Assembly (NCBI GenBank): GCA_011525785.1
Contig: WYBT01000024.1
Span: 124,001-188,000, forward strand
DNA length: 64,000 nt
Direction of reading: 5' to 3'
Source: Planctomycetaceae bacterium
Lineage (GTDB): Bacteria > Planctomycetota > UBA1135 > GCA-002686595
The stretch's first letter is position 1; each line of letters opens with the position of its first letter. The notes beneath the pieces were generated by a model. That model was not told where the DNA came from, did no database searches, and saw only the letters and a list, made by a program, of their open reading frames with translations. The position numbers were made by a program, and so were the translations under genes. Of this stretch, positions 19,786-28,646 are shown piece after piece.

Positions 19786-22197
19786 ATGACCTTGCCGTCG
19801 TACCTGTTCCCGCGCCGCTCGCGCTTCATGTTCGCCGCGGCCATCACGGTTGCGCTGGGAGCGCAGCTCCAAGCCCAGTCGCTGGTCAACGGCGGCGCCG
19901 TCACGGGTTCGATCGCGCCCGCAGGTGAGTCGGACACCTACTTCTTCACCGCTCTCGCTGGACAGGGCTTCCAAGTGCGCGCCTCGGACACGGGTGCGAC
20001 TGCATTTGCACCGGAGATCCAGGTCTTCAGCTCGGGCGGAGCGCTGCTGCACTCAACCTGGGGCAACGATGCCGCTGCGATCCGCGCCGCGGCGCCGGCG
20101 GACGGAACGTACAGCGTCGTGATCCGCGATCGCACCGGGACCAACACCGGCGCGTACGCGATCGAGTTCACGCGCGCTCCGGGCGCGAACGAGGGCGGCG
20201 CGCTGCCGAACGGCGGAGCGGTCGCGGGCACGATCACCCTGGGCGATCTGGACTCGTACACCTTCGCGGCCAACGCCGGCGATGCGCTGCAACTGCGCGT
20301 CGGAGAACCGACGGCCACAGCGTTTGCGCCTGAGATCACGCTGTACACGCCGAGCGGAACCCAGCTGAGCTACACCTGGGACAACAGCGCGGCCGCCATC
20401 AACGTCGCGGCGCCCGTGAGCGGCGTGTACACGGTCGTGATCGGCGATCGCAGCTTCGCGAACACGGGGAGCTACTCGCTGCACTTCGTGCGAGCGCCGG
20501 GTGCGAACGAAGGCGGCAGCCTCGCGAACGGCGGCTCGCTGGTCGAGGCGCTCACGATCGGCGACCTCGACTCGTACACGTTCTCCGCCAATGCGGGCGA
20601 GGACTTCCAAGTTCGCGTCGGCGACCTCAACGCCGCGGCGTTGGCGCCCGAGATCTCGGTCTACACGCCGATCGGCGGGCTGCTGGCCTACACGTGGTCG
20701 AACGATGTCGCTGCGATCGCGAACACTGCGCCCCTCACGGGCACGTACACGGTCGTGGTCGGCGATCGCAGCGTTTCAGGCAGCGGTCCGTACGAGCTGT
20801 TCTTCACGCGCCGCCCCGGCGCCAACGAGGGCGGACTCTTGTCGCCGAGCGCGAAGGTGCTCGGCGCCATCGACCTGGGCGATCTGGACTCGTACACCTT
20901 CAGCGCGAGCTGGGGGCAGCGCTTCCACGTGACCGTCGCCGATCTCTACGCAACGTCGCTTGCGCCCGAGATCGCGATCTACTCCCCCACTGGCGCGCTC
21001 GCTCACTATCAGTGGAACAACACCACGGCGGTGATCAGCGCCACCGCCCAGGCGACCGGGATCTACACGATCGTCGTCGCCGACCGCAGCGGTCCGGGCA
21101 CGGGTCAGTACGAGCTCAACTTCGCGCGCTTGCCCGGCGCGAACGAGGGCGGACTGCTCGTGAACGGCGGAGCACGCGTCGACGCGATCACGCTCGGCGA
21201 TCTCGACTCGTACACCTTCGAGGCCAGCTGGGGCGAGTCCGTTCAACTGCGGCTCGCCGACCTGAGCGGGACTGCGTTCGCGCCTCAGTTCACCGTGTAT
21301 GGCCCGACCGGCGCAGTGGTCGTCTCCGACTGGTCCAACGATGTCGCTGGCGTCGCGTTCACTGCGACGACCACGGGCACGTTCACGGTCGTCGTCGGTG
21401 ATTTCTCAGGGGACGCAGCTGGCGCTTACAGCCTGCACTACTCGCGCGCACCGGGCGCGAACGAAGGCGGCCTGATTGCGAACGGCGCCTCGCTCGCGGG
21501 CTATCTCGACCGCGGCGACCTCGACTCGTTCACGTTGAACGCCACGGCCGGCGAGAGCCTGCAGCTCGTGATGGACGAGGGTCTCTCGCCCGCGCTCACG
21601 CCGGAAATCTTCCTCTACGGCCCCGCAGGAGCGCTCATCGCATCGACCTGGTCGAACACGGTCGCGACGCTCAACGCCATCGCGCCTGAGACGGGCGCGT
21701 ACACCGTCATCGTCGGCGATCGCATCGGAACCGGCACGGGCTTCTACGGCGCGGGCTTCACGCGCGACGTGCAGAGCTACTGCACGGCGGGCATCTCGGC
21801 CAACGGCTGCACGCCGACGCTGTCGGGCATCGGCGATCCGAGCGCGAGCGCAGGCAGCGGATTCCACGTGCTCGCCGCGGGAACGGAGGGCAACAAGGAC
21901 GGCTTGTTCTTCTTCGGCACAGGTGGCCGTCAGGCGGTTCCGTGGGGCACGAGCACGAGCTTCCAGTGCGTCGCACAGCCTGTGATTCGCGCGCCGATCC
22001 TCGACGGCGTGGGCCACAACAACCTGTGCAACGGCGCCTTCTCGCTGGACTTCAACGCCTTCGCCGCGACGCTCGGCGCGGTGGCGCCTGCAGCAGGCGA
22101 TCAAGTTCAGCTGCAGTGCTGGTACCGCGATCCGGCGAGCACCGCCAACTTCAAGACCAGCCTCTCGAACGCGCTCGAGTTCACGGTTCGGCCGTGA
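19786..22197 (+). CDS. Secreted protein with six tandem PPC-like domains and a Cys-containing C-terminal domain
   Basis: 803 aa. A signal peptide (RFMFAAAITVALGAQLQAQ) is followed by six beta-rich repeats starting at bases 19876, 20200, 20518, 20836, 21154 and 21472. Units 2-5 are exactly 318 bases (106 aa) long. Each has the pattern NGG..., GDLDSYTF, FAPEI.VY.P.G, a W.N box, G.YTVV.GDRS, and ends RAPGANEGG, resembling pre-peptidase C-terminal domains. The last ~140 residues (from base 21775) form a different domain starting SYCTAG and GCTPTLS, with five conserved-looking cysteines. That domain recurs in the protein encoded at 52630-55386. Probably surface-exposed or extracellular; no enzymatic domain is visible. 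Confidence 0.85.
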   Translation: MTLPSYLFPRRSRFMFAAAITVALGAQLQAQSLVNGGAVTGSIAPAGESDTYFFTALAGQGFQVRASDTGATAFAPEIQVFSSGGALLHSTWGNDAAAIRAAAPADGTYSVVIRDRTGTNTGAYAIEFTRAPGANEGGALPNGGAVAGTITLGDLDSYTFAANAGDALQLRVGEPTATAFAPEITLYTPSGTQLSYTWDNSAAAINVAAPVSGVYTVVIGDRSFANTGSYSLHFVRAPGANEGGSLANGGSLVEALTIGDLDSYTFSANAGEDFQVRVGDLNAAALAPEISVYTPIGGLLAYTWSNDVAAIANTAPLTGTYTVVVGDRSVSGSGPYELFFTRRPGANEGGLLSPSAKVLGAIDLGDLDSYTFSASWGQRFHVTVADLYATSLAPEIAIYSPTGALAHYQWNNTTAVISATAQATGIYTIVVADRSGPGTGQYELNFARLPGANEGGLLVNGGARVDAITLGDLDSYTFEASWGESVQLRLADLSGTAFAPQFTVYGPTGAVVVSDWSNDVAGVAFTATTTGTFTVVVGDFSGDAAGAYSLHYSRAPGANEGGLIANGASLAGYLDRGDLDSFTLNATAGESLQLVMDEGLSPALTPEIFLYGPAGALIASTWSNTVATLNAIAPETGAYTVIVGDRIGTGTGFYGAGFTRDVQSYCTAGISANGCTPTLSGIGDPSASAGSGFHVLAAGTEGNKDGLFFFGTGGRQAVPWGTSTSFQCVAQPVIRAPILDGVGHNNLCNGAFSLDFNAFAATLGAVAPAAGDQVQLQCWYRDPASTANFKTSLSNALEFTVRP

Positions 22198-22230
22198 CTG
22201 GCTGCAAGTAGCGCCGCACGCGTGAACGAG

Positions 22231-22276
22231 ACAGCGCCGGCGAGCGACGGCCCGCAGCCGCGCTCGCCGGCGCTGT
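22231..22276. terminator. Strong bidirectional hairpin between convergent genes
   Basis: A perfect 16-bp inverted repeat (22231-22246 with 22261-22276) and a 14-base loop sit midway between the convergent stops at 22197 and 22314. T-runs are short, but stem strength and position fit a shared terminator. Confidence 0.7.
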
Positions 22277-22313
22277 TCGTTGCGCGCTGCGCGCGAGTTG
22301 TCTCGGATGCTGT

Positions 22314-23717
22314 TCAGCGCGATCCGAGGCGATCCAGCACGCCCTCGGAGGCGACCAGCGCCTCGATCTCGGCGCGCTCGCGCGGCGCGCCGGCGGTCAG
22401 CACGCGGCAGCCGTCGGCGGTGATGAGCACGACGTCCTCGATGCGGATGCCGATGCCGGTCTCCTCCTCGTACAGGCCCGGCTCGATCGTGAACACCACG
22501 CCCGGCTCGAGCTCCTTGTTCTGCGCGCCGACGTCGTGCACTTCCATGCCGACGTAGTGGCACGCGCCGTGGCGGATGAAGCCGCCCAGGCCGCGGTCCT
22601 TCAGCACCTTGTCGCAGGCCGCGTTGACGTCGCGCATCTTCACACCGGGCTTGGCCGCGGCGATGCCAGCTTGCTGCGCGGCGAGCACGGCGTCGTACAG
22701 CTCCGCCTGGCGCGCGCTGAATTTGCCGTTCACCGGCCAGGTGCGCGTGATGTCGCAGATGTAGTGGTCGACCTCGGGGCCGTAGTCGACCAGCAGCACT
22801 TCGCCGTCGAGCATGCGGCGGTTGGAGGCGCTGTAGTGCAGGACGAGCGAGTTGGCGCCCGAGCCGCAGATCGGCTGGTACGACGCGCCCGAGGCGCCTT
22901 CAGTGCGCTGGATCCAGGTCATCAGCGAGTCGATCTCCCACTCGCCCAGGCCCGGCCGCGTCGAGCGCATCGCCTCGACCATCGCGACGGCGCCGGCGCG
23001 TGACGCGCGCTCGCACGCGGCGATCTCCTCGGGCGTCTTCACGCGGCGCAACTCGTTCAGTTGCTCGCGCATGTCGAGCACTTCGACGCCGAACTTCGCG
23101 GCCAGCGCGTCCTTGAGCGCCTGCTCGCGGCTCGCGCGGCCGTCGAAGGGGTCCTTGGCGATGCGCTGGTCATAGGGCGCGGCGCGGTCATAGCAACCCG
23201 AGAGTCCAACGTTGGGGTGCATCGACACCCAGGCCTTCGGCGCAGCCTTGAGCAGCTCGCCCGCGAGCTTCTCGAAGTCGCGCGTCGGCGCCACTTCGGC
23301 GATGCCGGTGAGCTGCTTCACCCACGCGTCGCCCGCGTCCCACATCTCGCCTTCCCAGCGCTCGCTCATCTTGTTCGGGTCGGGCAGGAGCAGGATCTCG
23401 CGCCCGCTCTTGCAGTCCATCAAGAGCGACACGCCGGGGCTCTCGACGCCGGTCAGGTACCAGAAGGTCTTGTCCTGCGCGAACTTCACGTAGTCGCGCG
23501 AGTCGGGCAGTCCGCGCACGACGACCACGCCTTCGCCGAGCGCCTTGCGCAGCGCCGCGCGCCGACCGGAGTGGAACGCCGCGCCCAGGCCGCATATGGG
23601 CTTGCCGTCGCCAGCGAACTCGAGCGACTTGAGCTCCTGCGGCTTGGTCTCGCCAGCGCGAGCCGGCGCGAGGAACAACGCAGCGGACAGCAACACCGTC
23701 AGGGATGCGGAGGTCAT
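22314..23717 (-). CDS. Exported Xaa-Pro aminopeptidase (M24B family)
   Basis: 467 aa from the ATG at 23717 (MTSASLTVLLSAALFLAPARAG, a clear signal peptide). The N-terminal aminopeptidase-P domain (RRAALRKALGEGVVVV, FWYLTGVESPG) precedes the pita-bread catalytic domain. The metal ligands are visible: Asp in LLVDYGPEVDHY, Asp in ICDITRTWP, His in CHYVGMEVHDVG, Glu in FTIEPGLY and Glu in IRIEDVVLI. It removes N-terminal residues preceding proline. The signal peptide places it outside the cytoplasm, unlike E. coli PepP. Confidence 0.94.
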   Translation of the reverse strand: MTSASLTVLLSAALFLAPARAGETKPQELKSLEFAGDGKPICGLGAAFHSGRRAALRKALGEGVVVVRGLPDSRDYVKFAQDKTFWYLTGVESPGVSLLMDCKSGREILLLPDPNKMSERWEGEMWDAGDAWVKQLTGIAEVAPTRDFEKLAGELLKAAPKAWVSMHPNVGLSGCYDRAAPYDQRIAKDPFDGRASREQALKDALAAKFGVEVLDMREQLNELRRVKTPEEIAACERASRAGAVAMVEAMRSTRPGLGEWEIDSLMTWIQRTEGASGASYQPICGSGANSLVLHYSASNRRMLDGEVLLVDYGPEVDHYICDITRTWPVNGKFSARQAELYDAVLAAQQAGIAAAKPGVKMRDVNAACDKVLKDRGLGGFIRHGACHYVGMEVHDVGAQNKELEPGVVFTIEPGLYEEETGIGIRIEDVVLITADGCRVLTAGAPRERAEIEALVASEGVLDRLGSR

Positions 23718-23787
23718 GTCGGGTAGTGTACGGAGCGTCTCCGCCACCCCACCGCGCGCTCTGTACGAAGCGGGCGCCACCAGCCGC

Positions 23788-24486
23788 ATGCGCATCACCC
23801 AGCACGGACTCGAAGGCCGTTTCCTGCGGCGTTACAAGCGTTTCTTCGTCGACGTCGAGCTCGACGACGGCAGCGTCGTGGTCGCGCACTGCGCCAACAC
23901 CGGCAGCCTGCTCGGCTGTCTCGAAGCGGGCAATCGCGCGCTCTTGCGCGACTCGCAGAACCCCGAGCGCAAGCTGCGCCACACGCTGCAGGCGCTGCAA
24001 GTGGGCTCGACCTGGGTCAACGTCGACACGAGCCTCCCCAACGCCGTGGTGTTCGACGCGATCGAGCGCGAAACGCTGCCCGAACTGGCGGGCTATGCGC
24101 AGCGCCAACGCGAAGTGAAGTACGGCTCGAACAGCCGCATCGACGTGCTCCTGACGAGCGCGAGCGGCGAGCGCTGCTTCGTCGAGGTCAAGAACACGAC
24201 CTACGCGATCGGCGACTGCGCGGCCTTCCCCGACGCGCCGACGGAGCGCGGGCTCAAGCACCTCGAGGAGCTCGCGCGCGAGGTGCGCGCCGGCAATCGC
24301 GCGGTGCAGTTCTATTTCGTCAGCCGCAACGACGTCGCGCGCTTCCGGCCCGCCGACGAGATCGATCCCGAGTACGCCCGCGCCTTGCGCGAAGCGGCGC
24401 GCGTCGGAGTCGAGGTCCTCGCCTACTCCGTCGACGTGCGCGCCGACAGCCTCGAGCTCGCGCGGCGCCTACCGATCGCGCTCTGA
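23788..24486 (+). CDS. sfsA: SfsA family protein (sugar fermentation stimulation protein homologue)
   Basis: 232 aa, typical for SfsA. Recognisable segments are GRFLRRYKRFFVDVEL, HCANTGSLLGCLEAG, VNVDTSLPNAVV, REVKYGSNSRIDVLL, CFVEVKNTTYA, FPDAPTERGLKHLEEL and VQFYFVSRNDV. The central EVK and nearby acidic residues resemble a nuclease-like fold and the N-terminal part an OB-fold. The real biological role is unclear in any organism. The start at 23788 gives the family N-terminus; there is no clear ribosome site. The 3' end overlaps the convergent gene downstream by 18 bases. Confidence 0.93.
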   Translation: MRITQHGLEGRFLRRYKRFFVDVELDDGSVVVAHCANTGSLLGCLEAGNRALLRDSQNPERKLRHTLQALQVGSTWVNVDTSLPNAVVFDAIERETLPELAGYAQRQREVKYGSNSRIDVLLTSASGERCFVEVKNTTYAIGDCAAFPDAPTERGLKHLEELAREVRAGNRAVQFYFVSRNDVARFRPADEIDPEYARALREAARVGVEVLAYSVDVRADSLELARRLPIAL

Positions 24487-25011
24487 CGCTTCGGCCTGCG
24501 CGAGCGGCGTGCAGCCGTCGGCCAGGAACGTCGTGAGCTCGAACTGCGCGGCGAACTCCTCGCCCGGCGCGAGCGCGCCCGCGCGAGCCCACTCGAGGTC
24601 GCGCGGCAGCGGCGCGAGCGCGCGCGGATCGCGCTCGACCCAGGGCGAATCGGCGGGCGCGAGGTAGGCGAAGGCGCGGCCGAAGGGCTGGCCCGACTCG
24701 AAGGCGCGCAGCGGCACGACCACGCGCTCGTAGCCGCGCTCGCGGCGGTCGAGACGCTCGAGTTCGTCGAGCGAACACAGGAACACCGCGCCGTTGCAGC
24801 GCGCCAGCGGAGCGGGCTCGAGGTTGAGCGCGGCTTCGAACGCGCTCGGCGCCGCGCCGCGGTAGTACGGCGGCCGCACGTCGAACAGGCGTCGATAGCC
24901 GTCGATCCAAACCGGCACGAGGCGCTTGGACGCGGCCGCGCTCGCGCCGAGCGTCAGCGCCAGCGATTCGCGCGCGAGCAGCGTGCCGTAGCCGACGACG
25001 AGCGCTTGCAC
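24469..25011 (-). CDS. Gamma-glutamylcyclotransferase-like protein
   Basis: 180 aa, starting at GTG 25011 with GAGGCGG just upstream; there is no in-frame ATG that would preserve the conserved N-terminus. The N-terminal VVGYGTLLARES matches the substrate-binding YGSL/YGTL loop of the GGCT fold. FLCSLDELERLDRRERGYER carries the Leu-Asp and the Glu expected for the catalytic acid region. Members cleave gamma-glutamyl peptides to 5-oxoproline, but several branches act on other substrates. It is the last gene of an operon with an M1 peptidase and a membrane protein. Confidence 0.8.
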   Translation of the reverse strand: MQALVVGYGTLLARESLALTLGASAAASKRLVPVWIDGYRRLFDVRPPYYRGAAPSAFEAALNLEPAPLARCNGAVFLCSLDELERLDRRERGYERVVVPLRAFESGQPFGRAFAYLAPADSPWVERDPRALAPLPRDLEWARAGALAPGEEFAAQFELTTFLADGCTPLAQAEASERDR

Positions 25012-25019
25012 GGGCCGCC

Positions 25020-26069
25020 TCAGAGCGCGACGCCGTACTCGTCGCCGTCGATCGGATAGCGCGGGCCGCCGGGGCCGCCCACCGAACGCCGCCAGGGGTC
25101 GGGGCGCGAGGGCGGACGCACCACGTCGCGCGTCACGAGCACGCAGGCGGAATAGCGCGCGCCGCGGATGATCGTGCGCCAGGCGAGCACCGCGAAGCCG
25201 ACGGCGTACATCGCCAGCACCGTCCACTTGCCCGACTCTGGCCCGAGCGAGCCCTCGAGTTGCTGCATCGCGAACCACGCGACGACGAGCACGGCCGACT
25301 CGGCGAACCACAGGAGCAGCAGCGGCCGCAGCGTGCGCACGGGGCTCGTCACCACGGTCGCGACGCAGCACAGCCCGGCCCACACGACGGACTTGTGCCC
25401 GTGCGCGGCGATGCGCGTGCGCGTGAAGTCGGCCCAGGTGAGCACCAGCGCGAACAGCGCGGCGTACAGGCCGTCCTGAATGAACACCGTGCGACGCGCG
25501 ACAGCTTCGCTCGCGAGTTCTTCGAGCTGCGGTTTGGGCAGTTCGAGCAGCTTCTCGAGCACGAGCCACTCCCACGGCGCGCCGTACACCACCCAGCCGA
25601 CGAGCTGGAGCACCACCAGCGTCATCAACACGACGCGCGCGAAGCGGAAGAAGAAGCGCGCGCCGCCGTAGAAGAAGCGCCGCACGGACTCGCCTTGGGT
25701 GTGCTCGAGGAACACTTGGAGCCAGCCGCCGGCGGAGAAGGCGCCGACCAGCAACGCCACGAAGCTCAACACGCCGACCCAGCCGCGCGAGGCCGACTCG
25801 AAGGCATCGCGCGCCGAGCGCAGGTCGAAGCGCACGGTCTCGTCGAGCTCGCGCACCAGCGCGCCGGGCTCGTAGTGATGCGCGAACGACGAGTCGTAGA
25901 AGCCAAACCATGGCGCGGCGGCCGCGGCGGCGAGCGCGGCGATCAGCGCGAAGTGCGTGAGCCACACCGAGGTGCGCCCCAGCGCTTGGCGCAGCGCGTG
26001 CAGGAAGATCCAGCGCGGGAGCTCGGGCTCGGTCGGCTGCGGGTCGCGCGGGTCCTGCCAGACGCTCAT
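25020..26069 (-). CDS. Multi-pass membrane protein of unknown function
   Basis: 349 aa starting at ATG 26069, overlapping the stop of the M1 peptidase gene (ATGA). Seven hydrophobic segments are visible (THFALIAALAAAAAAPW, VLSFVALLVGAFSAGGW, RVVLMTLVVLQLVGWVV, LYAALFALVLTWADF, VWAGLCCVATVVTSPV, LLLWFAESAVLVVAWFAM, MYAVGFAVLAW). The N- and C-termini are polar, with a Pro/Arg-rich tail. It has no recognised family. The tight overlap argues that it works together with the peptidase, perhaps as its membrane partner or as a permease. Confidence 0.8.
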   Translation of the reverse strand: MSVWQDPRDPQPTEPELPRWIFLHALRQALGRTSVWLTHFALIAALAAAAAAPWFGFYDSSFAHHYEPGALVRELDETVRFDLRSARDAFESASRGWVGVLSFVALLVGAFSAGGWLQVFLEHTQGESVRRFFYGGARFFFRFARVVLMTLVVLQLVGWVVYGAPWEWLVLEKLLELPKPQLEELASEAVARRTVFIQDGLYAALFALVLTWADFTRTRIAAHGHKSVVWAGLCCVATVVTSPVRTLRPLLLLWFAESAVLVVAWFAMQQLEGSLGPESGKWTVLAMYAVGFAVLAWRTIIRGARYSACVLVTRDVVRPPSRPDPWRRSVGGPGGPRYPIDGDEYGVAL

Positions 26070-28354
26070 CCGCCGATCCCCGACTGCCAGTGCAAGAAGC
26101 TGGCGAAGCGTTGGAAGGCGCGCTCGGTCCAGCGCCAGGGCGCAACATCGTCGCGCGCGTCGAACCACTGGTTGTTCGACATGTCCGCGTCGAGGTAGTA
26201 CAGCCGCTCGGGATCGACGATGGCCGCCACGAGCTTGCGCGGCCCCTTGCGCGCGAGCTTGAGCCAGCCGCTCTTGGTCTGCTCTTCGCGCGTCCACACC
26301 ACGCGCTCGCGCTCGCCGCCTTCGAAGCGCAGCTCGATCGTCAGCGGCAGGTGCAGCTCTCCGCGCCGGACGATCGTGACTTCGCTCTCCCAGGGCGCGT
26401 CCTTTGCGGCCGGCTGGGGCGCGACCTCGACCCACTCCGACTGCGGCGAGGCCTGCGACCAACCCGCGGGCGTCGGCTCGCGGCGCTGCTTGACGCTCAC
26501 GCTCCAGTCGACGCCCTCGCGGCTGCGGAACAGCGCGTCGAGCAGCCACTGCGCGTCGACGCCCGCGCCCGCCTTGAAGGCCTCGAAGAAGTCGTCGGGG
26601 TACGGATGGCGGTAGCGCCAGCGCTCGGTGTACGCGCGCATGCCGCGCAGGAACGCATCGCGTCCGACCACGCCCATCAGCGTGCGCAGCGCCGCCGCCG
26701 TGCGCGGATAGCTGTTGGTCGTGTACGAGCGCCGGTCGACGTGCTTGAACGAGAAGGTGTCGATCGGATCGCGGTTCTGATCGCCCAAATAGCGCACGCG
26801 ATCGTGCCAGCGCGGGTCGGTCCAGCTGTCGACGAAGGCCAGCTTGGGCTGGTCGCGCCACCAGTCGATGTAGCCCGACTTGTGCAGCGGCGTCAGGCTC
26901 CAGTCGACCAGCGGCAAGCGGATCTGACGCGCGCTCAGCAGGCCGTCGACGAAGCCGTCGCCGGGCAGCGACACGGTCGGCGTTCCAAAGCAGGGCACGC
27001 CCGAGTACTCGCTCGTGCCTCGCTCGCGGCCCCAGGCGCGGAACATGGTCTCGGCGTCCGCGAACGAGTTGAAGCCCTCGTCGAGCCAGGCCGCTTCGAA
27101 CTCGTTGTTCGCCACCAGCCCCTGGAAGAACTGGTGCCCCGCCTCGTGCACCGTCACGCCCTCGGGCGAGTGCATCTGCGGGTCGTTCCACATGCGCGAG
27201 CCCGCGGTGAACAGCGTGGGGTACTCCATGCCGCCCGCCGCGCCCGCTCCCCAGGCCGGATCGACGCAGGTGATCTGACTGAAGGGGTACTCGCCGAACC
27301 ACAGGCCGTAGAAGAAGAGCGCTGCGCAGGTCGCTTCGTAGTGACGCTTCCACTGCCGCTCGCGCTCGGGGTGGATCAGCACGACCACCTCGACGTTGCG
27401 CAGCCGCAGGTTCTTCTCGGGGCCCAGCGCGCGCGTCACCGCCGCGACTTCGGTGTCGAAGCGCTCGCGCCAGGCGTCGAAGTGGAAGGTCCCGACGAAA
27501 CGCTTGAAGTTCGAGTTCGCCGTCCAGGCGAAGTCGTGCACCAGCGGCTTGCGGCCCGTCGCGTCCGGACGCTCGAGGTCAGCGGGCCCGGGCGCCATGA
27601 AGCGCGTGATCACGCGGTCGCCGAGCTTGCGCGGCGAGTCGACGCGGACGCCGCTGGCGCCGATGCGGTTCTCGTAGCGCTCCGGCAGGTCGATCGACAC
27701 GTCGTACACGCCGAAGTTCGAGTAGAACTCGCTCGACTCGTGGAACTGGTGGCAGTTCCAGCCGCGCTCGCCCTCGAACACGCCCAGCTTGGGGAACCAG
27801 TGCGAGATGAACAGGAAGTCGCCCTTGTAGCCGGTGCGACGGCGCACGCGCGGGATCTGCGCGCGCCACTCGATCTGGATCTCGAGCGACTGGCCCGGCT
27901 CGACGGACTGCTCGAGCGGAACGCGGCACACCGAGCGGTCGTCGGGGTTGCCGTCGTCGGGACTCTCGTACGTCACGCGCTCGAGCAGCTCGACGCCGCC
28001 GACGCGCACGCTGGTCAATTGCTGCCAGCCCCAGCCGCTGTCGATCTTGACGCCGCGCAGCAGCCCTGCGGACTCGGTCAAGAACGTGGAGCGCGGACTC
28101 GAGAACGCGTTCCAGTACAGGTGGAACCACAGCTCGGCGGTGGCGCGGTCGGTGCGGTTCTCGAAGCGCACGCTCTCGCGGCCCTCGAGCGCCATCGTGT
28201 CCGTGTCGACCCGCGCCTCGATGGTGTAGTCGACGCGCCCGTGCCGGGAATCCTGGGCCGCGCACGGGAAAAGGCTGCCGGCTAGCGCGGCCAACGCCAG
28301 AGCCAGCGGGCGCAGGCGTGCGCTCGCAGCTTCGGCAGCGGTGCGCAGGTGCAT
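26066..28354 (-). CDS. Exported M1-family metallopeptidase (gluzincin)
   Basis: 762 aa from the ATG at 28354; a signal sequence (LRPLALALAALAGSLFPC) follows. The N-terminal beta domain starts VDYTIEARVDTDTMALEG. The catalytic domain carries GGMEY (the GAMEN-like substrate motif), HEAGH at residues 403-407 and the third zinc ligand Glu426, giving the HExxH-18x-E signature with the glutamates in place, so it should be active. Its signal and the following membrane protein suggest an envelope location, where it would trim peptides during nutrient scavenging or protein turnover. Confidence 0.93.
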   Translation of the reverse strand: MHLRTAAEAASARLRPLALALAALAGSLFPCAAQDSRHGRVDYTIEARVDTDTMALEGRESVRFENRTDRATAELWFHLYWNAFSSPRSTFLTESAGLLRGVKIDSGWGWQQLTSVRVGGVELLERVTYESPDDGNPDDRSVCRVPLEQSVEPGQSLEIQIEWRAQIPRVRRRTGYKGDFLFISHWFPKLGVFEGERGWNCHQFHESSEFYSNFGVYDVSIDLPERYENRIGASGVRVDSPRKLGDRVITRFMAPGPADLERPDATGRKPLVHDFAWTANSNFKRFVGTFHFDAWRERFDTEVAAVTRALGPEKNLRLRNVEVVVLIHPERERQWKRHYEATCAALFFYGLWFGEYPFSQITCVDPAWGAGAAGGMEYPTLFTAGSRMWNDPQMHSPEGVTVHEAGHQFFQGLVANNEFEAAWLDEGFNSFADAETMFRAWGRERGTSEYSGVPCFGTPTVSLPGDGFVDGLLSARQIRLPLVDWSLTPLHKSGYIDWWRDQPKLAFVDSWTDPRWHDRVRYLGDQNRDPIDTFSFKHVDRRSYTTNSYPRTAAALRTLMGVVGRDAFLRGMRAYTERWRYRHPYPDDFFEAFKAGAGVDAQWLLDALFRSREGVDWSVSVKQRREPTPAGWSQASPQSEWVEVAPQPAAKDAPWESEVTIVRRGELHLPLTIELRFEGGERERVVWTREEQTKSGWLKLARKGPRKLVAAIVDPERLYYLDADMSNNQWFDARDDVAPWRWTERAFQRFASFLHWQSGIGG

Positions 28355-28594
28355 CCCGACATGATGCGCCCAGGGCCCCGTGCGGGCAAGTTCGCGAGCA
28401 CCTAACTCGGCTCTATGCAACCAATTGCGAACGCAGGCCAGATCTTCGCCAGCGCCCGCTCAGCCCTCCGCAGGACCGTCCGACAACCGTCTCGAGCCGC
28501 GCGCCCGCCGGCGCCGCTCGACAGCCCCGCTCCCCACCCCACCGCCCCAATTCCGCCACCGCCTGCAAACTTCACTTCAGTCGCACCGGCGAAT

Positions 28595-28602
28595 GCCGAT
28601 AA
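28595..28602 (+). promoter_or_regulatory. Candidate sigma-28 (FliA) -10 element
   Basis: GCCGATAA, a perfect match to the sigma-28 -10 consensus, 45 bases before the start of the FlgM-like gene. No good TAAA -35 box is seen at 15-16 bases spacing, so the call rests on the -10 element and on the flagellar nature of the downstream gene. The rest of the 292-base gap 28355-28646 shows nothing else recognisable. Confidence 0.5.
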
Positions 28603-28646
28603 ACAGAAGTGAGGCGCCCGCTTGGGGGCGCGCAGAGAGGACCGCC

